This document shows positions 34,025 through 42,868 of a stretch of DNA of 64,000 bases, piece by piece. Position 1 is the first letter of the stretch. Each line of letters starts with the position of its first letter. A model generated the notes under the pieces. It saw nothing but the letters and a program-made list of their open reading frames with translations. It made no database searches and was not told the DNA's origin. The stretch is taken from positions 24,024 to 88,023 of the forward strand of contig FODP01000026.1 of NCBI GenBank assembly GCA_900110395.1. Direction: 5' to 3'. The translations under genes and the position numbers were made by a program. The DNA comes from Rhodospirillales bacterium URHD0017. GTDB lineage: Bacteria > Pseudomonadota > Alphaproteobacteria > Reyranellales > Reyranellaceae.

Positions 34025-35617
34025 TCACTTCATCTTCGAGTATTTGAAGTTGGGCGAGTCGTTGGCGAAGATCGGGATCGTCACCTTGTCGCTCATCGAC
34101 CAGACGATCAGCTGGTGGTGCAGCGGCAGGTACGGCATGTCCTCGAGGGCGAGCTTCCAGGCGTCGGCGATCATCTTGTCGCGCTTGGCCGGGTCGACCT
34201 CCTTCAGGATGCCGTCGGTGAGCTCGTCCATCTTGGCGTTGGAGTAGTTGGTGAGGTTGTAGCCGCCCACCTTCTTGGCCGCGTCGTTGGTCTGGTACAG
34301 GTACGTGAAGACATAGTGCGAATCGAGCGTCGGCACGCCCCAGCCCAACATGAAGAAACTCGAATCCTTCTTCTGTATCTTGGGGAAGTGCAGCGTCTTG
34401 GAGCGCGCCTGCAGGTCGACCTTGATGCCGATCTGCGCCAGCATGCCGGTGACCGCCTGGCAGATCTGCTCGTCGTTGTTGTAGCGGTCGTTGGGGCAGT
34501 CCAGGACCACCGAGAAGCCGTTGGGGTAGCCGGCGTCGGCCATCAGCTTCTTGGCCGAGGCGACGTCGTACTTCGGCCGCCTGTCGAGGTCCTTGGTGTA
34601 GCCGTGCACACCGGGCGAGGTGACGAGGCCGGCGGGCGCCGCGAAGTTGCGCATCACCTTGGCCTTGATCGCGTCGATGTCGATCGCCTGGTACATCGCC
34701 TGGCGCACGCGCTTGTCGGCAAACGGGTTCTTGCCCTTGACGTCGGAGTATTTGAGCTCGGCGGCGCCCATGTCGAGGCCGAGGAAGATCGAGCGGACCT
34801 GCGCGGTCTCCTCGGTCTTGAGACCCGGCGTCTGCTTGATGCGCGCGATGTCCTGCAACGGCGCGTCGAGCACGAAGTCGACCTGGCCCGAGATCAGCGC
34901 GGCAACGCGCGTCGCCGGTTCCTTGATCGGCGTGTAGACGAGCTCGTCGGGATAGGCCGGGAAGTCCTTGGCGCCCCAATAGGTCGGGTTCTTGGCCATC
35001 ACCGTCTTCACGTCGGGATCGCGTTGCTTCACCGTGAAGGCGCCGGTGCCCATGGCGTTGCGCACGGCGTAGGTCTCTTCCTTGTCCTTGAAGCTCTGCG
35101 GCTTGGTGACGTTGTGCTTCTCGGCCCACGCCTTGGACATGATCAGGATCGACGATGCGTAGTCGGGCAGGATGGGGTTGGGCCCGTTGGTGACGATGTG
35201 CACGGTGAGCGGATCGACCGCCTTCACGTCCTTGATCGAGGAGATGTAGGCCCGGAAGTCCGACGTCGGCGCCAGCGCGCGGTTGTAGCTGAAGACCACA
35301 TCATCGGCGGTGAACGGCGTGCCGTCGCTGAACTTGACGTCGGGCCGGAGCTTGAACTCCCAGGTGTCGGGCGCGATCGCCTTCCACGACAGCGCCAGTG
35401 CCGGCACCTTGCTGAGCGTCGGGTCGCGACTGATCAGCGGCTCGTAGACATGGGCGTTCATTGCCGAGGTCGGGCCCTCGTTCTGGGCATGCGGGTCGAG
35501 CGTCAGGGCGTCGCCCTGGCTGGCCCAGCGCAGGGTCTTGGCTTCGGCGACCGAGGCCGCGCCCATGGCCGCAAAAAGGGCCGCGGCGGCCAGGGCCGCG
35601 ATACGAGCAACGAACAT
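34025..35617 (-). CDS. Peptide/nickel-type ABC transporter substrate-binding protein (SBP_bac_5)
   Basis: A 530-residue periplasmic binding protein of the dipeptide/oligopeptide cluster. The signal peptide ends AASVAEA (residue 26); the mature start KTLRWASQGDALTLDPH is family-typical. LALSWKAIAPDTWEFKLRPDVKFSDGTPFTADDVVFSYNR (in pieces, about residues 77-115) is the hallmark of SBP_bac_5. GGAGG lies upstream of the ATG. It is first in the operon: binding protein, DppB-like, MFS, DppC-like. Ligand not deducible; members bind peptides, opines, sugars or nickel chelates. Confidence 0.93.
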   Translation of the reverse strand: MFVARIAALAAAALFAAMGAASVAEAKTLRWASQGDALTLDPHAQNEGPTSAMNAHVYEPLISRDPTLSKVPALALSWKAIAPDTWEFKLRPDVKFSDGTPFTADDVVFSYNRALAPTSDFRAYISSIKDVKAVDPLTVHIVTNGPNPILPDYASSILIMSKAWAEKHNVTKPQSFKDKEETYAVRNAMGTGAFTVKQRDPDVKTVMAKNPTYWGAKDFPAYPDELVYTPIKEPATRVAALISGQVDFVLDAPLQDIARIKQTPGLKTEETAQVRSIFLGLDMGAAELKYSDVKGKNPFADKRVRQAMYQAIDIDAIKAKVMRNFAAPAGLVTSPGVHGYTKDLDRRPKYDVASAKKLMADAGYPNGFSVVLDCPNDRYNNDEQICQAVTGMLAQIGIKVDLQARSKTLHFPKIQKKDSSFFMLGWGVPTLDSHYVFTYLYQTNDAAKKVGGYNLTNYSNAKMDELTDGILKEVDPAKRDKMIADAWKLALEDMPYLPLHHQLIVWSMSDKVTIPIFANDSPNFKYSKMK

Positions 35618-35703
35618 GGGAAACTGCCTCCTGCAGTTGTTGTGTAGTGACCCTAGCGACGCGCCGGCCGGTGATCAATGTTATGTGTGGGATGAGGGGG
35701 AAG

Positions 35704-36726
35704 ATGACGATGAGAAGCTTGATGGTGGCGGTCCTTCTTGCGCTCGGCGCAACGGCCGTGGCGGCGCAGGACCGCGTCCGGCTGGAAGTCTACTCGACGC
35801 TGGAGATCGAGAACCTCAACGACTTCAAGAAGGCGTTCGAGGCCGAGAATCGCGACTTGGAGATCCTGTGGAATCGCGATTCGACGGGCGTGATAACCGC
35901 CCGCATCCTGGCCGAGCAGGGCGCGCAGAGGGGCGATGCGATCTGGGGACTGGCCGTCACCTCGATGCTGCTGCTCGACAAGAAGGGTCTGCTCGAACCC
36001 TATGCGCCCAAGAACCTCGTCAACATCAAGCCGGCCTTCCGCGATCCCGCCAATCCGCCGGCCTGGGTCGGCATGGAGGCCTGGGTGGCGGCGGTGTGCT
36101 TCAACACCGTCGAGGCGGCCAAGCTCAACCTGGCCAAGCCGACTTCGTGGTTCGACCTCACCGATCCGCGCTTCAAGGGAAAGCTCACCATGCCGCATCC
36201 GGCGTCGTCGGGGACGGGCTACTTCCATGTTTCGGCCTGGATCCAGATGTTCGGCGAGGCCAAGGCCTGGGAATTCATGGACAAGCTGCACGACAACATC
36301 GCCGTCTACGAGCATTCGGGCTCGCGACCCTGCCGGCAGGCGGCGGCCGGTGAATACCCGCTCGGCATCGCCTACGAACTCGCGGCAGCCAGCGCCAAGC
36401 AGAAGGGCGCCCCGATCGAAGGCCTGGTGATGAAGGAGGGCGGCGGCTGGGACATGGATGCCGCCGCCATCCTGCGCGGCACCAAGAAGCCCGAGGCGGC
36501 GCGCCGGCTGATGGACTTTGCCGCCAGCCGCAGGGCCAACGAACTCTACGCCTCGTTCGTGAGCCAGGTCGCCATGCCGGGCATCGCCAGCAACATCCCC
36601 GACTATCCCGCCGGCGTCGCCGAATCGATGATCAAGAACGACTTCGCCTGGGCGTCGGCCAACCGCAGCCGGATCCTGGAGGAATGGGCGCGGCGCTACG
36701 ACGGCAAGGCGGCCAAGAAGAACTGA
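35704..36726 (+). CDS. Extracellular solute-binding protein, 2-aminoethylphosphonate type
   Basis: A 340-residue periplasmic protein with a signal peptide ending ATAVAA (about residue 21). It shows the pattern of PhnS-like 2-aminoethylphosphonate receptors: VYSTLEIENLNDFKKAFEAE, WNRDSTGVITARILAE, WGLAVTSMLLL, WVGMEAWVAAVCFNT, MPHPASSGTGYFHVSAW, EHSGSRPC and KEGGGWDMDAAAI. The iron-binding relatives in this fold have Tyr pairs not evident here. I start at the ATG at 35704, with GAGGGGG just before it. No permease or ATPase accompanies it, so it must share a transporter encoded elsewhere or act as a sensor ligand-binder. Confidence 0.85.
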   Translation: MTMRSLMVAVLLALGATAVAAQDRVRLEVYSTLEIENLNDFKKAFEAENRDLEILWNRDSTGVITARILAEQGAQRGDAIWGLAVTSMLLLDKKGLLEPYAPKNLVNIKPAFRDPANPPAWVGMEAWVAAVCFNTVEAAKLNLAKPTSWFDLTDPRFKGKLTMPHPASSGTGYFHVSAWIQMFGEAKAWEFMDKLHDNIAVYEHSGSRPCRQAAAGEYPLGIAYELAAASAKQKGAPIEGLVMKEGGGWDMDAAAILRGTKKPEAARRLMDFAASRRANELYASFVSQVAMPGIASNIPDYPAGVAESMIKNDFAWASANRSRILEEWARRYDGKAAKKN

Positions 36727-36838
36727 CCGGTCGTCCTCGGCCACCCGCCGGTCGTCCCGCAGGCCGTGCCGGTCGTCACAATTCGAGGCAATATCAGCGG
36801 GTCAGCGGGTATCAGAAGGCGCCAACGCGAGGACCACC

Positions 36839-38629
36839 ATGAACCGACGCCACCTCATGATGCTTGCCGGAGGTCTGCCCCTGATGTCGACCGCCCCCCT
36901 GGCTCAAGACGCCCAGTCCATGCGCCGCAGCCGTCCCGGCGATCCTGCCTGGCCGTCGGCGGCCCAATGGCAGGAGCTGAACGCCCAGGTCGGCGGCAAG
37001 CTCATCCAGGTGAAGTCGCCGCTCGAGGCCTGCCGCGCGGCGCCGGCCAGCGCCGAGTGCACCGCCTTCTTCAAGGGCCTGAAGAACCCCTGGCTGATCG
37101 GCGACAGCGTCGCCCTGACCCAGACCAGCGGCTGGGTCGATGCCTGGACGTCCGCGCCCAGCGCCTATGCCGTGGCCGCGCGCAACGCCGCCGACGTCGC
37201 GGCGGCCGTCAACTTCGCGCGCAGCCATCGCCTGCGCCTGGTCGTGAAAGGCGGCGGTCACTCCTATCAGGGCACGTCCAACGCCGCCGATTCGCTGCTG
37301 GTATGGACGCGGGCGATGAACGCCATCGAGCTGCATGACGGCTTCGTCGGCCGCGGCTGCACGGGCGCGCCGCAGCCGGCGATCTCGCTGGGTGCCGGCA
37401 ATGTCTGGCTGCACGCCTATGCCGCGGCGGCCAAGGCCGGCCGCTACGTGCAGGGCGGCGGCTGCACCACTGTGGGCGTGGCGGGCCTGATCCAGAGCGG
37501 CGGCTTCGGCAGCTTCTCCAAGCGCTTCGGCCTCGCCGCCGCGGGCATGCTCGAGGCCGAGGTCGTGACGGCCGACGGCCAGGTGCGCATCGCCAACGCC
37601 TGCACCGAGCCCGACCTGTTCTGGGCGCTGAAGGGCGGCGGCGGCGGCAGCTTCGGCGTCGTCACCCGCATTACGCTGCGCACGCACCAGCTGCCGAATT
37701 TGTTCGGCGGCGCCTTCGCCACCATCAAGGCCAAGTCGGACACGGCCTATCGCGCGTTGATCGAGCGCTTCGTCGCGTTCTATCGCGAGGCGCTGTTCAA
37801 TCCGCAGTGGGGCGAGCAGGTGGCCTTCCGGCCCGACAATACGCTGGGCTTCTCCATGATCTTTCAGGGGCTGGATGATGCCGCGGCAACCGCCGTTTGG
37901 CGGCCGTTCTTCGCCTGGGTGACCGAGCGCGCGTCCGATTACGCCTTCACCCAGCCGCCAATGGTCGCGGCACTGCCGGCGCAGCACTTCTGGGATGCCG
38001 CCTGGCTGAAGGCCAATGCCGCGGCGTTCGTGCTGAGCGACGACCGGCCGGGCGCGCCGGAGGGGAACGTGTTCTGGGCGAGCAACATCGGCGAGGCCGG
38101 CTGGACCCTGCAGGGCTACCAATCGGTATGGATGCCGCGGCCGCTGATCGAGCCGGCCAACCAGGCGAGGCTGGTCGATGCGCTGTTCGCGGGCTCGCGG
38201 CGCTGGCGCGTGGCGCTGCATTTCAACAAGGGCCTGGCCGGCGCGCCGGCGGCCGAGGTCGCGGCGGCGCGCGAGACGGCGACCAATCCCGCGGCGGCCG
38301 ACGCCTTCGCGCTCGCCATCAGCGCCAGCGAAGCCGCGCCGTCCTTTCCGGGCATCGCTGGCCACGAGCCCGACGTTGCGCTCGCGCGGCGCAATGCCAA
38401 GAACATCACGGCCTGCATGGACGAGCTGCGCAAGCTGGTGCCGAACCACGGCTCCTACGTCTCGGAGTCGAGCTACTTCGAGCCCGACTGGCGCTCCGCC
38501 TTCTGGGGCCCGAACTACCCGCGGCTGCGCCAGGTCAAGGACAAGTACGATCCCGACGGGTTCTTCTTTGTCCATCACGGCGTTGGCAGCGAGGATTGGA
38601 GTCCCGACGGCTTCACGCGCCTCAGGTGA
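36839..38629 (+). CDS. FAD-linked oxidase with berberine-bridge C-terminus, probably Tat-exported
   Basis: A 596-residue flavoenzyme of the VAO/PCMH family. The N-terminus MNRRHLMMLAGGLPLM has twin arginines before a hydrophobic stretch, pointing to Tat export with cofactor bound. The FAD domain shows KGGGHSYQG, whose His141 can bind FAD, and GGGCTTVGVAGLIQSGGFG, whose Cys209 gives the second covalent link, so bicovalent FAD is likely. The C-terminal BBE motif (NYPRLRQVKDKYDPDGFF, about 560-578) is complete. Enzymes of this type oxidise sugars, lactones or alkaloid-like alcohols with O2. The start has GAGGA five bases upstream. Its stop abuts the convergent amidohydrolase stop. Confidence 0.9.
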   Translation: MNRRHLMMLAGGLPLMSTAPLAQDAQSMRRSRPGDPAWPSAAQWQELNAQVGGKLIQVKSPLEACRAAPASAECTAFFKGLKNPWLIGDSVALTQTSGWVDAWTSAPSAYAVAARNAADVAAAVNFARSHRLRLVVKGGGHSYQGTSNAADSLLVWTRAMNAIELHDGFVGRGCTGAPQPAISLGAGNVWLHAYAAAAKAGRYVQGGGCTTVGVAGLIQSGGFGSFSKRFGLAAAGMLEAEVVTADGQVRIANACTEPDLFWALKGGGGGSFGVVTRITLRTHQLPNLFGGAFATIKAKSDTAYRALIERFVAFYREALFNPQWGEQVAFRPDNTLGFSMIFQGLDDAAATAVWRPFFAWVTERASDYAFTQPPMVAALPAQHFWDAAWLKANAAAFVLSDDRPGAPEGNVFWASNIGEAGWTLQGYQSVWMPRPLIEPANQARLVDALFAGSRRWRVALHFNKGLAGAPAAEVAAARETATNPAAADAFALAISASEAAPSFPGIAGHEPDVALARRNAKNITACMDELRKLVPNHGSYVSESSYFEPDWRSAFWGPNYPRLRQVKDKYDPDGFFFVHHGVGSEDWSPDGFTRLR

Positions 38630-39964
38630 CTACAAGGTGTTCTTGAAGATCTTCCCGTCCTTCACGATGACGACGAAGTTCTTCGCCGGCTCCTCGATCA
38701 GCTTGATGTTGGCGATCGGATCGCCGTCGACCAGCAGGAGATCGGCAAGCGCGCCCTGTTCGATCACGCCGAGCTTGCCCGGATAGGGATTGCGCTCCCC
38801 GGACAACGCCAGCAGCTGGGCGTTGGTCCCGGTCGCCATGATCAGCGTCTCGGCCGGCGTGTACCAGCGGACGAGCTTCGTCAACAGCTCGCCCTGGCGC
38901 GGCGCCAACTGCGGCGAAAACAGGATGTCGGTGCCGAACGCCGTCTTGATCCCGTACTTCTTCGCCAGGGTGAAGGTCTTGTCGGTGCCGGCGAACACCG
39001 CGCGCGCCTTCAGTGCCTCCAGCGAGCCGGGAGGGAACGCGTCGGCCAGTTCGTCGGGGAACGCCTGGGTGCTCAACCAGATGCCTTTTTCAGCCAAGAG
39101 CTTGGCGGTCTCGTCGTCCATCAGATGCCCGTGCTCGATGCACTTCACGCCGGCCGCGATCGCCCGGCGAATCGCAACCGGCGTGTAGGCGTGCACGGTG
39201 ACGTAGGTGCCCCAGTTCTCGGCCGCTTCGACGGCGGCGCGCAACTCGGCCTCGGTGAAGGTGGATGCGTCGAGCGGGCTGCGTGGCGACGCCACGCCGC
39301 CGCCGCCCGTCAGCTTGATCTGTGTCGCCCCCAGCAGGAGCTGTTCGCGCACCCGCACGCGGACCTCGTCCGGACTGTCCGCAATCATGGCGGCGCCAGT
39401 CTGCTCGCCGCGAGACTGGGACGAGCCGATGACGCGCGGCACCTCGAACGGCTGACGAAAGTCGCCGTGGCCGCTGGTGACGGTGATGATGGCGCCTGAC
39501 GGGTAGATCCGCGGACCGGGGAGGACGCCCTCGTCGATCGCGCGCATCAATCCGAACGACGGCCCGCCCAAGTCACGAACGGTGGTGAAGCCGCGCATGA
39601 GCGTGTCCGCGGCTTCGGCCCCCGCCACCAGGTTGAGGTAGCCCATGTCCGCCGTCAGCAGCGTCGCGACGGTCGGCCGCACGAGCATCGTGTGCCAGTG
39701 CATGTCGATCAGCCCGGGCATCAAGGTGCGCCCGCCGCCGGCGATGACCCTGGTGCTGGCGCTGCGATCGACTGGAATCGGATCCTTTGAGATCCTGTCG
39801 ATCGTGTTGTCGCGCACGAGGACGTTCATGCCGCCGCTCAACGTGCTGCTCTTGCCGTCGAAGATGCGGACGTTCTCGAAGAGGATGAGGCTGGGTTGAG
39901 CGAAGGCGCTCGTGTCGGCGAGAGCGAGGACGGCAATCAGGACAGCGGCTGCACGAGCGAACAT
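38630..39964 (-). CDS. Exported metal-dependent amidohydrolase (Xaa-Pro dipeptidase/imidazolonepropionase-like)
   Basis: A 444-residue hydrolase with a signal peptide (VLIAVLALADTSAFAQ). Metal ligands are seen in DMHWHT (about residue 88-93), the lysine in IKLTGGGG (about 219), His in VHAYT (about 257), His in CIEHGH (about 277) and Asp in FGTDI (about 343), the binuclear amidohydrolase set. Related exported enzymes (Sgx9260-type) cleave N-acylated or proline dipeptides such as N-methylphosphonate-proline analogues. GGGAG lies upstream of the ATG. Probably scavenges peptides in the periplasm. Confidence 0.88.
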   Translation of the reverse strand: MFARAAAVLIAVLALADTSAFAQPSLILFENVRIFDGKSSTLSGGMNVLVRDNTIDRISKDPIPVDRSASTRVIAGGGRTLMPGLIDMHWHTMLVRPTVATLLTADMGYLNLVAGAEAADTLMRGFTTVRDLGGPSFGLMRAIDEGVLPGPRIYPSGAIITVTSGHGDFRQPFEVPRVIGSSQSRGEQTGAAMIADSPDEVRVRVREQLLLGATQIKLTGGGGVASPRSPLDASTFTEAELRAAVEAAENWGTYVTVHAYTPVAIRRAIAAGVKCIEHGHLMDDETAKLLAEKGIWLSTQAFPDELADAFPPGSLEALKARAVFAGTDKTFTLAKKYGIKTAFGTDILFSPQLAPRQGELLTKLVRWYTPAETLIMATGTNAQLLALSGERNPYPGKLGVIEQGALADLLLVDGDPIANIKLIEEPAKNFVVIVKDGKIFKNTL

Positions 39965-40002
39965 GAGCGTTCTCCCATTGTCGCCGGGCCGTCTGGTAGC
40001 GG

Positions 40003-40608
40003 CTAGGAGCCCGGAGTGCGTTGGCCGATCTTGGACTCGGTGCCGTTCAGCAGGCGGCCGATATTCTCATGGTGCCGCACCCAGACCAGCGGCACCAGCA
40101 GCGTGAGCAGGATGGCGGCACGGTGGTCGGTCAGGAACCAGGCGGCGATGGCGGCGACCACGACGCTGAGCAGGGCAGCGAGCGAGGAGAAACGGAAGAC
40201 GGCGGCGAACACCAGCCACGCCGCGCAGGCGATCGCGCCCACCGGCCACGACAGGCCCCACATGACGCCGAGCGTGGTCGCCACGCCCTTGCCGCCCTTG
40301 AAGCCGAGCCACACCGGGAACATGTGGCCGAGCACCGCGCCCGCGGCGGCGCCGACGGCGGCGATCTGGCCGACCTGGTCGGCGATCAGCACGGCGACGA
40401 CGCCCTTCAGCGCATCGAGCAGCAGGGTTGCGGCGGCCAGGCCCTTGCGTCCGGTGCGCAGCACGTTGGTGGCGCCGATATTGCCCGATCCGACGTTGCG
40501 GATGTCGCCGAGGCCGGCGCCGCGCGTCAGCAGCAGCCCGAACGGGATCGAGCCCAGCAGGTAGCCCATCAGGAATGGTCCCAGCAGCAGGACCAGGATC
40601 GAGATCAT
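40003..40608 (-). CDS. plsY: Acyl-phosphate glycerol-3-phosphate acyltransferase
   Basis: A 201-residue integral membrane enzyme transferring an acyl group from acyl phosphate to glycerol 3-phosphate, first step of phospholipid synthesis. It has five to seven helices and the three PlsY motifs: GSIPFGLLLTR (about 19-29) with RNVGSGNIGATNVLR, the FPVWLGFKGGKGVAT glycerol-phosphate loop (about 97-111), and HHENIGRLLNGTE near the C-terminus. Core-cluster member between pyrC' and dprA in related genomes; here separated from dprA by 9.3 kb. Confidence 0.96.
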   Translation of the reverse strand: MISILVLLLGPFLMGYLLGSIPFGLLLTRGAGLGDIRNVGSGNIGATNVLRTGRKGLAAATLLLDALKGVVAVLIADQVGQIAAVGAAAGAVLGHMFPVWLGFKGGKGVATTLGVMWGLSWPVGAIACAAWLVFAAVFRFSSLAALLSVVVAAIAAWFLTDHRAAILLTLLVPLVWVRHHENIGRLLNGTESKIGQRTPGS

Positions 40609-40615
40609 GCGTCGG

Positions 40616-41419
40616 TCAGGGGCTGACGATCTTGCAGTTGGTCGAATCGATGTAGGACGTGGTCGACGGGCCGATCAGCTCGGTGGTGATCTGTTCGCCG
40701 GGCTGGATCATGAGCGGCCCGAGATAGTCCGTCGACACAGGCCGGCCGGCGTTCATGAAGGTGCATTCGGCCTGGGTGTTGATGGGGTTGCGCGTGTTGG
40801 AGGTGAGCGTGACCGTGACCTGCCAGTAGCGCGAATCGCCATAGGTCAGGTTGGCGGCGCCGAGCGTCACCAGCGGCTGCGGCGTCGAGAAGTTGGGGAC
40901 GGGCCGCGCGCCAGTGCGGCGCATCTGCGGCTGCGGCCGCGGTCCCGTCGTCTCGGGCGGTCGATAGCCCGCGGTGCGCGGATCGAAGGCGGCATCGGGA
41001 TCGCGCGTCCCCGACGGCGGCGGGTTGACGGCGCCTCCCGGCCCCAGGGTGGCGACGCCGCCGCCCGGCACGCCGAGCGGCTGCGGCGTCAGCGGCGAGG
41101 AGTTGATCGATGATCCACCGCCTGGTCCCGCCCCGATGGTCGTCGGCGGCGGCGGCAGTGGCGCGAGCGGCGTCGGCGCGGGCTGCGCCTGCAAGGGCGT
41201 CGGCGTCGGCTGGGCCTGCGGCGCCACGCCGCCGACCTGGGTCTGCAGGCGGTCGTAGCAGGCGAGTCGCGACTGCGTGTCGGTCATCTCGCCACAGATC
41301 TGGATGTGGCGGGTGAGGGCGTCGAGCAGGTCGTCGCGCGACTGGCCGCGCTGCTGGGCCGCGCTCGCGCCCGCGAACGCCATGCCGGCGACACCGAGAA
41401 GAAGTGACTGTCGAAGCAT
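40616..41419 (-). CDS. Secreted protein with Pro/Gly-rich linker, unknown function
   Basis: A 267-residue protein with a signal peptide (LLLGVAGMAFAGASAAQ). A short N-terminal domain has two cysteines (HIQICGEMTDTQSRLACYDRL, about 38-60), a pattern seen in small periplasmic domains that follow type VI or lipoprotein leaders. A long low-complexity linker rich in Pro, Gly, Gln and Thr follows (about 62-175). A C-terminal beta domain (NLTYGDSRYWQVTVTLTSNTRNPINTQAECTFMNAG) ends it. The start ATG at 41419 is chosen at the signal peptide; an upstream ATG at 41455 is less likely. It sits 7 bp before plsY and may be co-transcribed. Confidence 0.75.
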   Translation of the reverse strand: MLRQSLLLGVAGMAFAGASAAQQRGQSRDDLLDALTRHIQICGEMTDTQSRLACYDRLQTQVGGVAPQAQPTPTPLQAQPAPTPLAPLPPPPTTIGAGPGGGSSINSSPLTPQPLGVPGGGVATLGPGGAVNPPPSGTRDPDAAFDPRTAGYRPPETTGPRPQPQMRRTGARPVPNFSTPQPLVTLGAANLTYGDSRYWQVTVTLTSNTRNPINTQAECTFMNAGRPVSTDYLGPLMIQPGEQITTELIGPSTTSYIDSTNCKIVSP

Positions 41420-41506
41420 CGTGCAACGCCCTGTTTGGTGGAAGGACACGACCATAGCAGACGAAAAGGCCGTTTGGAGGCAGCTTTTGGACGGCGCCGC
41501 CGCCGC

Positions 41507-42868
41507 CTAGGCTGCCCGTGCGGCGGTCACAAAGCTGTCGTCGCGATAGATCGTGCGGCCGCCGACGATGGTGGCCATGACGCGGCCCTGCACCGGACGC
41601 TCGTCGAACGGCGTGTTCTTGGTCTTGCTCCACAGCTCGTCGCGGTCGACCTTCCAGGCGTAGTCGGCATCGAACACCACGAGATCGGCCGGTGCGCCCT
41701 TGGCCAGGCGGCCGCCCGGCAGGCCGAACAGACGTGCCGGGGTCGCCGCCAGAAGCTGGAACAGACGCGGCAAGGTGAGATGGCCGTTGTGCACCAGCTC
41801 GAGCGAGATCGGCAGCAGGGTTTCCAGCCCGATGCCGCCCGGCTCGGCCTGGGCGAAGGGCACGCGCTTGCTGTCCTGATCCTGCGGTCGGTGGTCCGAC
41901 ACGATGGCGTCGATGGTGCCGCTCTTCAGGCCTTCGACCACGGCGAGGCGATCCTTCTCGGCGCGCAGGGGTGGCACCAGCTTGCCGAAGGTGCGGTAGT
42001 CGCCGACCGCGAGGTCGTTCAGCGCGAAGTAGGGGGCCGCGGTATCGCAGGTGATTTTCAGCCCGCGTGCCTTGGCGGCGGTGATGGCGGCGACGGATTC
42101 GGCGGTCGAAATCTTGGCGAGGTGCAAACGTCCGCCCGTCATCTCGGCCAACCGGATGTCGCGCTCGACCAGCATCACCTCGGCGAGCGGCGGATTGCCG
42201 GAGAGGCCGAGACGCGTGGCCATCTCGCCGCTGGTCATGTGGCCGCCCGACAGGGTCGGCTCCTGCGGCAGGTGCACGATCAGCGCATCGAAGCCCTTGG
42301 CGTAGTAGAGCGCGCGGCGCAGCACCTGGGCGTTGCCGACGGCATGGTCGGCATCGGTGAAGGCAACCGCGCCGGCCTCGGCCATCAGGCCCAGCTCAGC
42401 CAGTTCCTTGCCCTCCAGCCCGACGGTCAGCGCGCCGTAGGCGTACATGTTCACGAGCTTGATCTGGCGGGCGCGGCGGGCGACGAACTCGATCAGCGAG
42501 GCGTCGTCGAACGGCGGCTCGTTGTCGGGCAACAGCACCAGCGAGGTGATGCCGCCCACGGCGGCGGCCGCGCCGGCGCTTTCCAGCGTCTCCTTGTGCT
42601 CCTCGCCGGGCTCGCCGGTATGGACGCGCGTGTCGACCAGGCCGGGCGCGAGGTAGAGGCCGCGGCAGTCGACCGACTGGATGCCGTAGGGCGCGCCAGA
42701 GGCGAACAGGTTCGGGCCGTAGTCGGCGATCTTGCCGTCGCTGATCAGGACGGCGCCCTGGTACTCGGCGTCGCCCGTGGGATCGATGATGCGGGCGTTG
42801 ATATAGGCGGTCGAGCCGCTGTGCTGCGGCGCCAGGCGATCGATGTGGCCGCTGTCGCGTCGGCTCAC
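41507..42868 (-). CDS. Dihydroorotase-like protein PyrC', probably non-catalytic
   Basis: A 453-residue class I dihydroorotase homologue next to pyrB. Real dihydroorotases cyclise carbamoyl aspartate using a zinc site, but key ligands are replaced here. The HxH motif reads R81-V-H83 (DTRVHTGEP). The usual HicHvS reads HLAKIS, the usual tPHHl reads APYFAL, and DHAPH reads DHRPQ. The overall fold blocks (GSITSLVLLPD-like, GAVAFTDAD, GIGLETLLP) remain. In Pseudomonas an inactive PyrC' of this kind is a structural partner that stabilises PyrB. GTG start overlapping the pyrB stop (GTGA) supports a complex. A true pyrC must then be elsewhere. Confidence 0.85.
   Translation of the reverse strand: MSRRDSGHIDRLAPQHSGSTAYINARIIDPTGDAEYQGAVLISDGKIADYGPNLFASGAPYGIQSVDCRGLYLAPGLVDTRVHTGEPGEEHKETLESAGAAAAVGGITSLVLLPDNEPPFDDASLIEFVARRARQIKLVNMYAYGALTVGLEGKELAELGLMAEAGAVAFTDADHAVGNAQVLRRALYYAKGFDALIVHLPQEPTLSGGHMTSGEMATRLGLSGNPPLAEVMLVERDIRLAEMTGGRLHLAKISTAESVAAITAAKARGLKITCDTAAPYFALNDLAVGDYRTFGKLVPPLRAEKDRLAVVEGLKSGTIDAIVSDHRPQDQDSKRVPFAQAEPGGIGLETLLPISLELVHNGHLTLPRLFQLLAATPARLFGLPGGRLAKGAPADLVVFDADYAWKVDRDELWSKTKNTPFDERPVQGRVMATIVGGRTIYRDDSFVTAARAA

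Noticed and set aside
26447..35647. A 3066-codon open frame on the plus strand across topA, dprA and the ABC operon
   Set aside because: It is antisense to well-recognised genes, is full of low-complexity His/Arg/Asp-rich sequence typical of GC-rich mirror frames, and has no domain, start signal or codon pattern of its own.
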